A stretch of 64,000 nucleotides of DNA from Intestinibacillus massiliensis (GCA_029267335.1 JAJUJC010000004.1:1-64000); one strand, 5' to 3'. Shown: positions 15,205 through 24,478, counted from the first letter of the stretch. Notes: generated by a model from the letters alone, not told the origin. Made by a program: numbers and translations.

Positions 15205-16056
15205 ATGCCATTGGTAACCACCACACAAATGCTCCGAGACGCACAAAGCGGTCACTACGCCGTGGGCGCGTTCAACGTGGAAAATCTCGAAATGGTAATG
15301 GCGGTCATTCGTGCGGCAGAAGAGGCACATGCCCCTGTCATCATGCAGACCACCCCCTCCACCATCAAATATGCAGGGCTTGATTACTATCTCGCCATGG
15401 TCGCGACCGCGGCAGCCCGCGCCTGCGTGCCCGTTGCGATGCACCTCGATCACGGCGACAGCCTTGCCGTCGCCATGCAGGCACTGCGCACCGGCTATAC
15501 GTCCATCATGATCGACGGCTCGCACGGCTCGTTTGAGGACAATATCGCACTGACACGCCGCGTCGTCGACGCTTGTGCCCCCTCCGGGATCAGCGTAGAA
15601 GCCGAGCTTGGCAAGGTCGGCGGCAAGGAGGACAACCTCGACGGCGGCAGCGGCAACCCCTTCACCGACCCGCAGGAAGCAGCGGAGTTTGTTGCACGCA
15701 CAGACGTCAACTCGCTTGCCGTTGCGATCGGCACGGCGCATGGTGTGTACTCCGGCACGCCCAAGCTCGATTTCGAGCGTCTGAGCGCGATCCGAGCGCT
15801 TGTTTCCATCCCGCTCGTGCTGCACGGCGCTTCCGGTGTACCGGATGAGGCAGTGCGCGAGTCCATCACGCGCGGCATCTGCAAGGTCAATTTTGCCACC
15901 GAGCTGCGCATCGCATACAGCGACGGCATCAAGGCATATCTTGCCAAGGATCCTGCGGTATTCGACCCCAAAAAATACGGCAAGCCCGCAATGGACAATG
16001 TCGTTGCGGTCGTCAAGGACAAGATGGCTGTTTGCGGCTGTGCCGGCAAGGCATAA
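15205..16056 (+). CDS. kbaY: Class II tagatose/fructose-bisphosphate aldolase (catalytic subunit)
   Basis: A 283-residue zinc-dependent aldolase. The N-terminus has GAFNVENLEMVMAVI; HLDHGDS (about residue 80) supplies the catalytic Asp and a zinc His; MIDGSHGSFEDNI, AELGKVGGKED and HGASGVPDE are conserved in the class II family. Length and the AELGKVGGKED form fit KbaY/GatY, and the divergent kbaZ supports tagatose 1,6-bisphosphate as substrate, giving DHAP and glyceraldehyde 3-phosphate. A fructose-bisphosphate aldolase is the alternative. Confidence 0.9.
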   Translation: MPLVTTTQMLRDAQSGHYAVGAFNVENLEMVMAVIRAAEEAHAPVIMQTTPSTIKYAGLDYYLAMVATAAARACVPVAMHLDHGDSLAVAMQALRTGYTSIMIDGSHGSFEDNIALTRRVVDACAPSGISVEAELGKVGGKEDNLDGGSGNPFTDPQEAAEFVARTDVNSLAVAIGTAHGVYSGTPKLDFERLSAIRALVSIPLVLHGASGVPDEAVRESITRGICKVNFATELRIAYSDGIKAYLAKDPAVFDPKKYGKPAMDNVVAVVKDKMAVCGCAGKA

Positions 16057-16068
16057 CCGCATTGTCAG

Positions 16069-16107
16069 CAGAAAGCCCCATCGTTTTTCGATGGGGCTTT
16101 CTGTTTT
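16069..16107 (+). terminator. Terminator after the aldolase gene
   Basis: A perfect 15-bp stem (16069-16083 with 16089-16103) followed by TTTT; probably also serves the convergent membrane-protein gene ending at 16106. Confidence 0.9.
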
Positions 16108-16636
16108 ACTGCATTTTGGTCAGCGCGACAACGTGAAGTGCGCAGCAGTAGAGACCCAGAACCGCCAGACACACACTGAGCACGTTCAGCCCCATCGAAT
16201 AATTTTCCATGTAAGCATTGAGCAGAACGAGCAGGGAAAACAGCGGATACAGCACCGCAAGTGCCAATACGCGTCCTCTGCTTTTATGATAGAGGATGGA
16301 TTGCAGCGGCGATACGCGCTTGTGGAAATCCACCTCATCCGTGGTCGACAGTTTTTTAAAGACCGACACACGATAGTACACCTCGGTGACGGCGAACAAA
16401 ATCACGCCTGCCAGTACCGCCTGTTTCCATGTCAGGAAGGTACCGGCGCACAAAATCGCTGTGAACAGGATAATCACAAGGCGGTTTTGATAAAACGCCA
16501 TTTTGTTTTCATCCTTTTTTTCTACCATATAGCCGCGCTTGCTCCAAAAATCGTAAAAGATCGTACGATTTTTCTTGTCGGTATAAATATTATGTCCGGC
16601 AAGCCGCAGTGCGGGTTTCTGCTGTTTCTTACTCAT
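16106..16636 (-). CDS. Four-helix membrane protein of unknown function
   Basis: A 176-residue protein with a charged N-terminal 45 residues (KKQQKPALRLAGHNIYTDKK), then four hydrophobic segments at about 50-68, 72-90, 122-143 and 147-170. No family recognised. Its ATG overlaps the last codons of the deacetylase gene, so it is co-translated with it; a link to amino-sugar use is suggested only by that position. Confidence 0.75.
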   Translation of the reverse strand: MSKKQQKPALRLAGHNIYTDKKNRTIFYDFWSKRGYMVEKKDENKMAFYQNRLVIILFTAILCAGTFLTWKQAVLAGVILFAVTEVYYRVSVFKKLSTTDEVDFHKRVSPLQSILYHKSRGRVLALAVLYPLFSLLVLLNAYMENYSMGLNVLSVCLAVLGLYCCALHVVALTKMQ

Positions 16637-17774
16637 GGATCATTTCTTTCCCCTTGCAATAGGTTTGCAGCACCTGATAATCGCGGTCGAGCACCACAAT
16701 ATCCGCGTCCAGACCGACCTTGATCGAGCCTTTTCGGTCGGATAGATGCAGGCACGCCGCCGGATTCTTCGTGCACGAGTTGATTGCGGTCGCGACCGGA
16801 ACGAGTGCTTCCTCGATCAGGATGCGCAAGCCCTCGTTCAGGCGCAGGGTCGAACCTGCCAGCGTCTTGGTCGAAGTCAGATGTGCGCTGCCGTCCGGAT
16901 AGATCTCGATCTCGTTGCCGCCGAACAGGAACTTCGAGCCGATCGGCTTGCCCTTTGCCATAAGCCCATCGCTGACCATGATGCCGTGATCCGCACCCTT
17001 TTCATTGAAAAACAGATTGAGTGCCGCCGGCGTCGAGTGATTGCCGTCGCAAATGACCTCGCCGTACATGCTCCTGATGCGGTAAGCCGCACCCACCAGA
17101 CCGTTCGCGCGGTGATTAAACGGTGTCATGCCGTTGTAAACGTGGGTCATTGAGCGCGCGCCGTGCGCAAACGCCATGACCGCCTGCTCATACGTTGCGG
17201 CGGAATGACCGATGCTGACCACGATGCCGTGCTCCGCGCAGTAGCGCGTCAGCGCGAAATCCTCGTCGCGCTCGGTCGCAAGCGTGATGTAGCGGATCAG
17301 ACCGTTTGCCGCCTTCTGGAAACGCTCAAACCGCTCGATCGCAGGGGACACGATGTACTGCTCGGGCTGTGCGCCCTTGTAGACCATGTCGAGGTACGGA
17401 CCCTCAAAATGTACACCGAGAATCTCCGCGCCTTCGCAGCCATCCTTCTCGACCTTTGCAACGTTTTCCAACGCAGCAGTCAGCACCGCATCGCTTTGCG
17501 TGATGGTCGTCGGCAGCAGACCGGTCACGCCCTCCTCGACGATGTTACGCAGCCAGTAACGCAGGCCTTCCTCTTCCCCGTCATTCGTGTCGAATCCGTA
17601 TGCGCCGTGGCAATGTACGTCGATAAAGCCGGGCAGAATGCGATCGCTGCCATAATCCTGATCGACTTTGTGCGTGCCGTATGCATAAATATCAGTGATC
17701 TTTCCATCGTTCATCTCGACCTGCGCCGGAACGAACTGATCCGCAAGCCAAACTTTTTTGCTTTGAATAATCAT
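16629..17774 (-). CDS. nagA: N-acetylglucosamine/galactosamine-6-phosphate deacetylase
   Basis: A 381-residue amidohydrolase. The metal-binding HxH pair is at residues 54 and 56 (PGFIDVHCHGAYG), the conserved Glu at 124 (GVHFEGPYLD), and GHSAATYEQA plus THVYNGMTPFNHR carry the further His ligands; DGNHSTPAAL and SDGLMAKG follow. It removes acetate from GlcNAc-6-P or GalNAc-6-P. With AgaS and the tagatose-bisphosphate aldolase nearby, GalNAc-6-P (AgaA activity) is the more likely substrate. ATG 17774 has AGGAGG upstream, so the longer frame is discarded. Divergent from the AraC-type regulator. Confidence 0.92.
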   Translation of the reverse strand: MIIQSKKVWLADQFVPAQVEMNDGKITDIYAYGTHKVDQDYGSDRILPGFIDVHCHGAYGFDTNDGEEEGLRYWLRNIVEEGVTGLLPTTITQSDAVLTAALENVAKVEKDGCEGAEILGVHFEGPYLDMVYKGAQPEQYIVSPAIERFERFQKAANGLIRYITLATERDEDFALTRYCAEHGIVVSIGHSAATYEQAVMAFAHGARSMTHVYNGMTPFNHRANGLVGAAYRIRSMYGEVICDGNHSTPAALNLFFNEKGADHGIMVSDGLMAKGKPIGSKFLFGGNEIEIYPDGSAHLTSTKTLAGSTLRLNEGLRILIEEALVPVATAINSCTKNPAACLHLSDRKGSIKVGLDADIVVLDRDYQVLQTYCKGKEMIHE

Positions 17775-17953
17775 TTTATACCTCCTGCTGTCATAGTAAT
17801 CCACCCGCCGACAGGCTTGCCTTGGGGCAATGGAAGATGCTTCCTCCGCGATGACAACGCGGCAGTCTTGCAATTTATACGAAAATGCACTAGAATATAG
17901 AGAAAGGTTTTACGCATAAACACAAGCCGCGACAAATACGGAGAGGATGTGCC

Positions 17954-19132
17954 ATGATAGATACGATTATAAGGGACAATTTTCCGGAATTCGGTTCCGT
18001 ATACTATCAGCCGGTGGATATCGAAGCGCAGCCCCTGTACCGCTTACGTCTGCTGACCCATGCACGCTCCGTGCGCGAGCTGTTTCGTCTGCCCTGCGAA
18101 GCATGCATCGAGGTGACCAGCGGCATCGCCGCGATCGTACTCGGCATGGAGCCTGATACGGAGCACCTGCAAGTATTTCCCATTCATCAGCATCTGCGCC
18201 TCAAACCGGGGGTTTACTTCAATCTGATCGCACTTTCCGACCGTGTGGCATACGATCTGCTCGCGCCGGAAAGCCGGTTGGTGCGCGCACAACTGACCGC
18301 GCCCTTTGTGCCGCAGCCCGCACCCGAGCAGCCACAGGTGACGAAAGTGCTAGATTCTTGCTACATTGACGCGGGATCGGCCCACTGCTTCCAAAAGGCA
18401 TTGCACAGCTATTATGAACTGCTGTATGTCAGCAGCGGTACGCTGCAGGTTGCACACGCGGCAGCGACCTTCTCCTTAACGTCGGGAGAGGTGCTTTTGT
18501 GCTCACCGGACAGCGAACGCGCCAAGCTGCTTGCAAAGAATGCGGACTGCGCCTATTTGTCGGTTATTTTTGAAATGCAGTGCACGGCGTCACACGAGCT
18601 GCTCGATCGCGCCTTTTTCTGCACGAACGGGCTGCGTGAGGCGCTGCAAAAGCTCATTGAGGACTGCACGACCCCCTCGCCTTATGCGAACACCCTTATC
18701 GTGTGCCGCTTGCAGGAAGTGGTTGTGCGGCTCGTGCAGCTATGCGACCGCCTGCGCAGCGAGGGAATGCTCGATGCCGGCGTAGGCATGAACTGCCAAA
18801 ACGAACTGTTGCAGCACGTTGTGCACTACATGAACGCACGCGTCACCGAACCGATCTCGATCGAGGAGATCTGCCGCAAATTCTTCATTTCTCGCTCGTC
18901 TCTGCAAGCGCTGTTCAAATTGTATCTGCATACCTCGCCGAAGAGTTATCTCATCGACATCAAGCTGCAAAAAAGCAAGGATCTTATTTTGGAAAACCAG
19001 TATACCATCAGCCAGATCGCGGATATGCTGGGCTTCAGTTCCATCCACTACTTTTCACGGCTCTTCAAGAAACACTTTGACGTATCTCCCAGTCAGTATA
19101 CAAAAACGCTCGCAGACAGCGAGAACACCTGA
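17954..19132 (+). CDS. AraC-family transcriptional regulator
   Basis: A 392-residue regulator. The C-terminal 100 residues form the double helix-turn-helix (SIEEICRKFFISRSSLQALF and YTISQIADMLGFSSIHYFSR). A cupin-like sensor occupies about residues 140-215 (YYELLYVSSGTLQVA, LTSGEVLLCSPDSE). The first 120 residues are an extra domain I do not recognise. It lies between, and divergent to, the deacetylase gene, and convergent with yajC; the natural inference is that it controls the amino-sugar genes of the element. GAGGATG precedes the ATG. Confidence 0.9.
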   Translation: MIDTIIRDNFPEFGSVYYQPVDIEAQPLYRLRLLTHARSVRELFRLPCEACIEVTSGIAAIVLGMEPDTEHLQVFPIHQHLRLKPGVYFNLIALSDRVAYDLLAPESRLVRAQLTAPFVPQPAPEQPQVTKVLDSCYIDAGSAHCFQKALHSYYELLYVSSGTLQVAHAAATFSLTSGEVLLCSPDSERAKLLAKNADCAYLSVIFEMQCTASHELLDRAFFCTNGLREALQKLIEDCTTPSPYANTLIVCRLQEVVVRLVQLCDRLRSEGMLDAGVGMNCQNELLQHVVHYMNARVTEPISIEEICRKFFISRSSLQALFKLYLHTSPKSYLIDIKLQKSKDLILENQYTISQIADMLGFSSIHYFSRLFKKHFDVSPSQYTKTLADSENT

Positions 19133-19139
19133 CTGCGGT

Positions 19140-19415
19140 TTACTCCACGGTCTGGATGCTGTAGCGGGAAATCTGAATGACGACACCCTTGCTGATTTCA
19201 ACATCAATCAGATCATTCTTGATTTTCACGATCTTGCCGTAAATGCCACCGCCAAACAGGACGGTTGCGCCGACCTTGATGTTATTTTGCAGCTCCGCCA
19301 TACGTTCCCGGCTCTTTTTCATGTTAAGCGCCGAGAGGATGGATACGACGATTGCACCGATGCCAAGCAAAACAGCGACGGTGATGCAGGTCCACAGGAC
19401 GACTCCCCAATTCAT
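19140..19415 (-). CDS. yajC: YajC-like membrane protein
   Basis: A 91-residue protein with one N-terminal membrane helix (about residues 8-32) and the small beta domain of YajC (MAELQNNIKVGATVLFGGGIYGKIVKI). YajC is an accessory of the Sec translocase, but yajC-like genes are also found inside mannose-family PTS operons of Firmicutes, as here. AAGGAG lies 9 bases before ATG 19415; the longer frame start is rejected. Last gene of the leftward PTS group, beyond a hairpin at about 19493-19508. Confidence 0.85.
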   Translation of the reverse strand: MNWGVVLWTCITVAVLLGIGAIVVSILSALNMKKSRERMAELQNNIKVGATVLFGGGIYGKIVKIKNDLIDVEISKGVVIQISRYSIQTVE

Positions 19416-19488
19416 AAACACGAACTCCTTATGCTTCATTGTGCGCCGGCGCTGCGAAATCCCCTCGCCATGCCCGCCGACGCAAGAA

Positions 19489-19515
19489 AAGAGGTGGCTG
19501 CGGCCACCGCTTTTT
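19489..19515. terminator. Possible attenuating hairpin between agaS and yajC
   Basis: GGTGGC (19493-19498) pairs with GCCACC (19503-19508) over a 4-base loop, with a T run on either strand. In the minus direction it lies between agaS and yajC and may lower yajC expression. Confidence 0.5.
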
Positions 19516-19593
19516 GCTGCGGCGAGGGGGGAAGTTTCAGCATGATCGCCGCCTGAGCGCCGGTCATGCTCTTTTTTATTTTACAGATGTCCC

Positions 19594-20775
19594 TTACGCT
19601 CTGGTGTAGGGATAGAGCGTAACACCCTTGACCACGCGGTTGACTTCGCCGGTCGGGCACGGATTATCCGGCGTGATGCCGAGCGACAGCGATTTAAGGA
19701 CTGCGAGGGACTGTGCAAACAGAATATCATCCAGACCGAGCAGTGCGCTCTCCTGCGCCTGCGTCAGATCGTAAACGACCGTGTAATCGACCAGTGCCGC
19801 GACGGTCTCGTCCGCCTTCGACATGACGGCAGCGATCTTGTTGCCTTTGCGCTGGCCACTCATCTCCTTGATGAGGTCTACCTCATAGGGTCTGGTGTAC
19901 GCGTCATCGCTCAGGTAAACGACCGTGAGGGTGTTGTCGTCGATGATGGACTTCGGGCCGTGGCGGAAGCCAAGCGGCGTGTCATACATCGTGACCACAC
20001 GACCGGCGGACAGCTCGAGCATCTTGAGTGCGGACTCCTGCGCGATGCCCTTCAGGCAGTTGCTGCCCAGATAAACGATGCGGTTAAAGTCGTATGCGTC
20101 TACGATGCTCTGCGCGACCGTGTACTTCTGATCGAGGAAGTTCTGACCTGCCTCCATGATCTTTTCGATCTTTGCAATCTCCTCATCAAGGTGATCGAGA
20201 TGGAAACACAGATAGGTCGCGAGGTACATATTCGAGAAACTCGACGTCATCGCAAAGCTCTGATCGTGCGTCTCATCGGTCAGATTGATCGCATAGCTGT
20301 TGTCCGCAGTCTCCGCGCGCTTGGAAAGTGCGCCGTTCTTGTTGCAGGTGACAAACAGATGATGCAGGTTGTCGCAGACTGCCTCCGCCACGTCGATCGC
20401 CCCGATGGACTCCGGCGAGTTACCCGAACGGCCAAAGCTGATGAGCAGCGTGGGCTTGGTTCTGGACAGGTATGCCTCCGGCGTTGCGACCAGATCGGTC
20501 GTGCCGTAGGACTTGACCTTGTGGTTCAGCAGACGGGTCAGGCACGGAAACAGTGCGTTGCCGACGAACTCGCTCGTGCCCGCACCGGTCAGGATGACAT
20601 CAAAATCCTCGCAGGTGATGACCTGATCAATGAACTTTTTCAGCTCATCCTTATGCTGCGCGATCTGTGCGCAGGTCTTTTTCCACGTTGCAGGCTGCTG
20701 ATAGATCTCCGTCAGCGTAAACGCAGAGGAGGTCTGCTGCATCTTATCTGCACAAATATCAAAAATCTTACCCAT
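19594..20775 (-). CDS. agaS: AgaS-type SIS-domain sugar isomerase/deaminase
   Basis: A 393-residue protein with two SIS domains. The first carries ILTGAGTSEFVGNAL and ISFGRSGNSPESI; the second YLGSNCLKGIAQESALKMLELSAGRV, with FRHGPKSIIDD, the family signature. AgaS converts galactosamine 6-phosphate to tagatose 6-phosphate with release of ammonia; GlcN-6-P deaminase activity is the alternative. AAAGGAGAAC precedes ATG 20775. It follows the PTS IIA gene in the leftward operon. Confidence 0.92.
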   Translation of the reverse strand: MGKIFDICADKMQQTSSAFTLTEIYQQPATWKKTCAQIAQHKDELKKFIDQVITCEDFDVILTGAGTSEFVGNALFPCLTRLLNHKVKSYGTTDLVATPEAYLSRTKPTLLISFGRSGNSPESIGAIDVAEAVCDNLHHLFVTCNKNGALSKRAETADNSYAINLTDETHDQSFAMTSSFSNMYLATYLCFHLDHLDEEIAKIEKIMEAGQNFLDQKYTVAQSIVDAYDFNRIVYLGSNCLKGIAQESALKMLELSAGRVVTMYDTPLGFRHGPKSIIDDNTLTVVYLSDDAYTRPYEVDLIKEMSGQRKGNKIAAVMSKADETVAALVDYTVVYDLTQAQESALLGLDDILFAQSLAVLKSLSLGITPDNPCPTGEVNRVVKGVTLYPYTRA

Positions 20776-20872
20776 TTTCTGTTCTCCTTTCGGCTCTCCG
20801 GCGCACTTGTCCATCCGCACGGGAAGTCTGTCCCGAAATGCTTCTATCGTACAAGGTGAGACCGGACCGCTC

Positions 20873-21301
20873 TTAAATGCCGTCCTCAGATTCCTGCTGC
20901 TCCACCTTGGTGAATTCGTATCTTACGACCTGTTCCTTGCCAGTCTCCATCGCAGACTGAGTCAGCGCCTCGAGATCGTCCTCGAACTTGCGCTCCATTG
21001 CGATTTCAGCCAGCATCGGCAGGTTTGTGCCCGCGATCACGTTGACATTGCCGCGCGGAAAACCGACCTCGACCGCCGTACGGAACGGCGTACCGCCCAG
21101 TAAATCGGAAAATACCAGAATGCCTTCGCAATCCTTGAGTGCATCCATCGCCTTCGTCATCTCGCGCGACAGATCCTCCAGATTGTATTCGGGCAGAAAG
21201 TCTACATATTGATAGCACTCCTGCTCTCCAGCAATCAAATTCAGCGAACTTGTCAAGCCGGAGCCAAAATTCGCATGTCCCGTAACCAGTAATCCGATCA
21301 T
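20873..21301 (-). CDS. PTS system IIA component, mannose/GalNAc family
   Basis: A 142-residue EIIA-Man domain. MIGLLVTGHANFGSGL has the phosphorylated His at residue 9; FSDLLGGTPFRTA is the second conserved motif. It takes phosphate from HPr and passes it to the IIB component encoded at the start of the same operon. It lies between the tetratricopeptide-like gene and agaS. Confidence 0.94.
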   Translation of the reverse strand: MIGLLVTGHANFGSGLTSSLNLIAGEQECYQYVDFLPEYNLEDLSREMTKAMDALKDCEGILVFSDLLGGTPFRTAVEVGFPRGNVNVIAGTNLPMLAEIAMERKFEDDLEALTQSAMETGKEQVVRYEFTKVEQQESEDGI

Positions 21302-21341
21302 TGTTTTCTCCTATTCCAGTTGTATTGCGCAAAGAGCCTAC

Positions 21342-22028
21342 TCACGTTTCATCTTGTACAGCTTGTGGCTCTTTATCCGGTTGACCCAGACGTTTTAAGC
21401 TTTCCTCGATGTGCGGCACATAAAGCGCCTTCGGATGAAAGCATATTTTGGCATTTTGATAATAGAGCACGGCATTTTCCGTGTCTTGCAGCGCTTCATA
21501 TTGCTTTGCAATCATGAAGAGAAGGACCCCGAGGGAGAATCCATAATACTGCTTGGAGTTGATTTGTTCGTTCATTGTCTCGATCAGGTCGGTGCGATGC
21601 AGGGCCATGACCGCGTAGGACTGCTCAGTGCAGCGTGTCAACGCTTGCTCACCCATTGCGCGGATGGACTGCAAGATCCAGTCCGCATATTCCGCATTTC
21701 CTTTGAGCAGAAATGTGTGAAAATACTGCTCCAGAAAGCTTTTCTTATCCTCCGGATTCGGATACGTCGTATCGAGCATATGCCGCAGCATCTGTTCAAA
21801 TTTCGAGCGATCCTTTTCCAGATACAGTGCGCGAAGCTGATAGAGATCGCAGGTATATGCACCCAGGATCTTTTTCGACAGCGGCATTTCCGCCAGCTTT
21901 TGCACGGTTTCAAAGTCCCTGCCCGCAAGGCTTGCATTCAGGTTGCGCAGCTGAAAATTTTTCAGCGCCTGAACACCGATGTAGCAGGCAAACGCGGCAA
22001 ATATGATGGACGCCGTTATGATACTCAC
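21342..22028 (-). CDS. Membrane-anchored helical-repeat protein in the PTS operon
   Basis: A 228-residue protein. One N-terminal membrane helix (about 3-22) is followed by alpha-helical repeats reminiscent of tetratricopeptide folds (SLAGRDFETVQKLAEMPL, then GNAEYADWILQSIRAMGE, and DTENAVLYYQNAKICFHP near the end). No named family recognised. It is encoded between IID and IIA, so it may scaffold or regulate the permease; that is inferred from position only. Confidence 0.75.
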   Translation of the reverse strand: MSIITASIIFAAFACYIGVQALKNFQLRNLNASLAGRDFETVQKLAEMPLSKKILGAYTCDLYQLRALYLEKDRSKFEQMLRHMLDTTYPNPEDKKSFLEQYFHTFLLKGNAEYADWILQSIRAMGEQALTRCTEQSYAVMALHRTDLIETMNEQINSKQYYGFSLGVLLFMIAKQYEALQDTENAVLYYQNAKICFHPKALYVPHIEESLKRLGQPDKEPQAVQDET

Positions 22029-22140
22029 TCAAACACCTTTTTCCACTATTTCAATAGAGGGGGAAATGAACGTATGTCATCTCCCCCCTATTGCGTTACA
22101 AAATGTGCAAAGAATACACGGTTTTCACGAAGCGTTTGCC

Positions 22141-23142
22141 TTAGCTCGGCATTGCAACCTGAGAACCTTCCTTCTGCAGACCGTCAACGACCGACTGCAG
22201 CGCATCCCATGCCTGCTGACCGGACTTTTCAGCCGGAGCCGGTTCGGGATACTGATACCACTCGACCACCGGCTTGTAGCCGCCGGGGATGGTGTTGCCA
22301 TCTGCGTCCATCGCCTTGGAGTTACCGGACCAGATACCGAATGCACAGCCGACGATACCGACTACGAGGATGAGCATGATGCACTTGACCGGCGTCCAGC
22401 CCTTCTTGATGAGGACGTACAGACCCAGTGTGATCAGCAGCGGAATCAGCTTGGGCAGGATGCCATCAAGCAGACTCTGGATGTTGATCTGCGTGCTGCC
22501 GACGACCATACGGACCGTCGTGCCGCCGTAGTTTGCGATCAGACCACCGACGACGAAAACGCCGAGGATGCTCGCCGCACGGGTGAACTCCTTCGCGCTC
22601 GCGGTCAGCAGCGTTACTGCCTTGGTGCCCAGGCCGTAAGACCAGTACATCAGACCGAAACGGATTGCAAACTGTGCTGCGTTGAAAATAAGTAGGAACA
22701 GAATTGCGCCGGCAATGTTGCCCTGCAACGCGATATTTGCAGTCAGACCTGCGGTGATCGGAACGAGCGTCAGCCAGAACAGTGCGTCGCCGATGCCGCC
22801 GAGCGGGCCTGCAGCCGAAATACGTACGGAACGGATCGTCTGGGTATCAGCCTTGTTCTGCTCGAGTGAAAGCACGATGCCCATAACGAATGTAACAAGG
22901 AACGGATGCGTGTTGAGGAAGTCGAGGTTGTGTGCCATGGACGCCTTCAGATCTTCCTTATTGGTATGGATCTTCTGCAGACCGGGAAGCATGGACCACA
23001 GCCAGCCGCACGCCTGCATTCTTTCGTAGTTGAAGGATGCCTGCAAGAAGCAGGACAGCCACACCATTTTGTTCAGGGTCTTTTTATCCAGCTTCGGAGC
23101 CGGCGTCAGATCCTGATACTTTTCAGGAATATTATATGCCAT
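22141..23142 (-). CDS. PTS system IID component, mannose family
   Basis: A 333-residue IID membrane subunit. Landmarks: FLQASFNYERMQACGWLWSM, HPFLVTFVMGIVLSLEQ, AAGPLGGIGDALFWLTLVPI, typical of EIID-Man. The C-terminal 40 residues extend beyond the last membrane segment (YPEPAPAEKSGQQAWDA). The correct start is ATG 23142, with GGGAGG upstream, inside the end of the IIC gene (11-base overlap). Confidence 0.94.
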   Translation of the reverse strand: MAYNIPEKYQDLTPAPKLDKKTLNKMVWLSCFLQASFNYERMQACGWLWSMLPGLQKIHTNKEDLKASMAHNLDFLNTHPFLVTFVMGIVLSLEQNKADTQTIRSVRISAAGPLGGIGDALFWLTLVPITAGLTANIALQGNIAGAILFLLIFNAAQFAIRFGLMYWSYGLGTKAVTLLTASAKEFTRAASILGVFVVGGLIANYGGTTVRMVVGSTQINIQSLLDGILPKLIPLLITLGLYVLIKKGWTPVKCIMLILVVGIVGCAFGIWSGNSKAMDADGNTIPGGYKPVVEWYQYPEPAPAEKSGQQAWDALQSVVDGLQKEGSQVAMPS

Positions 23143-23965
23143 CCGAGTCACCTCCCATGTTGCCTGCGCCCGCGCCTGCGTTCGCCTTGATCTTGGTGTT
23201 GATCGAGAAGTCATAGATTGCAATCGCCGCACCGACGAATGCGCACAGGAGCAGCGTTGCGCCTGCGGTGGTCGCGTTTGCACTGCACAGCAGCGCCATT
23301 GCGAAGCCTGCGAGCAGGAAGCCCCACATCTCGTTGGACATCATGACCTTCATCAGGATCGCGAAGCCGACAAATCTCATTGCGCCGCCGGCTGCGTCAA
23401 GACCAGCCATGACCCAAGAGAACTGATAGGACAGGTTCTTGAGCGTTTCGCCCAGCGCGCTGCCGCCGTACAGACCGGCAACTGCAAGCAGACCGAACAA
23501 CGTGCCCAAGATCGCCATTTCCATGAAGTTGATGTTACGAATGCCCTTGGCATCTGCGTTCTCAGCGCACTTATCCGCCTTTGCCATCATGCCGGACATG
23601 ATGGTGAAGGTCAGCGTAACTGCGTACTGACCGAATACCGCGAACGGGATCGCAAGACCCATTGCAGCGCCGACGCCCTCCGCCGTGGCATCCATGCCGA
23701 GAGAAACCGCGAATACGGTTGCCATGATACCACCGAGGATTGCGTTAGGCGGCTGTGCGCCGCCGATCGGCATGCTGCCGATCTGAATCAGCTGATATGC
23801 ACCGCCGACTACAACGCCAAGCTCGAAGTTACCGAGGATCGCGCCAATGATCGGGCAGGTGACGATCGGTTGATAGAGAGACTCCAGGAAGCTGAACTGA
23901 TCGATGCCCATGATAAATGCGACAACGAAGACCAGTATTGCCTGGATAATGGTGATTTCGCCCAT
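23132..23965 (-). CDS. PTS system IIC component, mannose family
   Basis: A 277-residue EIIC-Man permease with many membrane segments. GQYAVTLTFTI, GGAYQLIQIGSMPIGGAQPP and FLLAGFAMAL are recognisable family pieces. With IID it forms the sugar channel; the presence of KbaY/Z, AgaS and a deacetylase nearby points to N-acetylgalactosamine or galactosamine. Second gene of the operon. Confidence 0.94.
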   Translation of the reverse strand: MGEITIIQAILVFVVAFIMGIDQFSFLESLYQPIVTCPIIGAILGNFELGVVVGGAYQLIQIGSMPIGGAQPPNAILGGIMATVFAVSLGMDATAEGVGAAMGLAIPFAVFGQYAVTLTFTIMSGMMAKADKCAENADAKGIRNINFMEMAILGTLFGLLAVAGLYGGSALGETLKNLSYQFSWVMAGLDAAGGAMRFVGFAILMKVMMSNEMWGFLLAGFAMALLCSANATTAGATLLLCAFVGAAIAIYDFSINTKIKANAGAGAGNMGGDSDGI

Positions 23966-24001
23966 TTTTTACTCCTTTCCAGATGCGTACAGGTTCAAAA
24001 C

Positions 24002-24478
24002 TTACCGAAACAGCTTTTCAATGTTTTCTGCCGGCGTATCCGGAACGCGCTTGATCTCGAGCTCAACGCCGAGCTGCTGCAACTTTCTGAAGGTTGCTAC
24101 ATCATCATCATTTACCGCGACTGAGGTTGCAACCTGACGTTTCCCATCCGCCATGTGCATGTTCCCGATATTCACTTTTTTGATCGGCACCCCGCCCTCA
24201 ACCAGCTTCAGAACATCTTGCGGTGTTTCGCAGATGATCGCGATATGCTGATTAGGCGAAGCCTTTCCAATGATGTTGATCGTCTTCTCGATCGAGAAGA
24301 AGCGCGTCTGCGCGTAGGACGGCGCAGCCATGTTCATAAGCCCCTGGCGGAACTCATCGGTCGAGACTGCATCGTTTGCAACGAGCAGCAGATTCGCGCC
24401 GACAACGCCGCACCACTGTGTTGCGACCTGTCCGTGAATCATACGATTGTCAATACGAGTTAATACAATATCTGGCAT
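24002..24478 (-). CDS. PTS system IIB component, mannose family
   Basis: A 158-residue EIIB-Man/Sor domain. RIDNRMIHGQV carries the phosphorylated His at residue 15; VNIGNMHMADGKRQVA is the conserved second motif. First gene of the leftward operon IIB-IIC-IID-(helical-repeat protein)-IIA-agaS-yajC; AGAAAGGGG lies ahead of the ATG. Confidence 0.94.
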   Translation of the reverse strand: MPDIVLTRIDNRMIHGQVATQWCGVVGANLLLVANDAVSTDEFRQGLMNMAAPSYAQTRFFSIEKTINIIGKASPNQHIAIICETPQDVLKLVEGGVPIKKVNIGNMHMADGKRQVATSVAVNDDDVATFRKLQQLGVELEIKRVPDTPAENIEKLFR

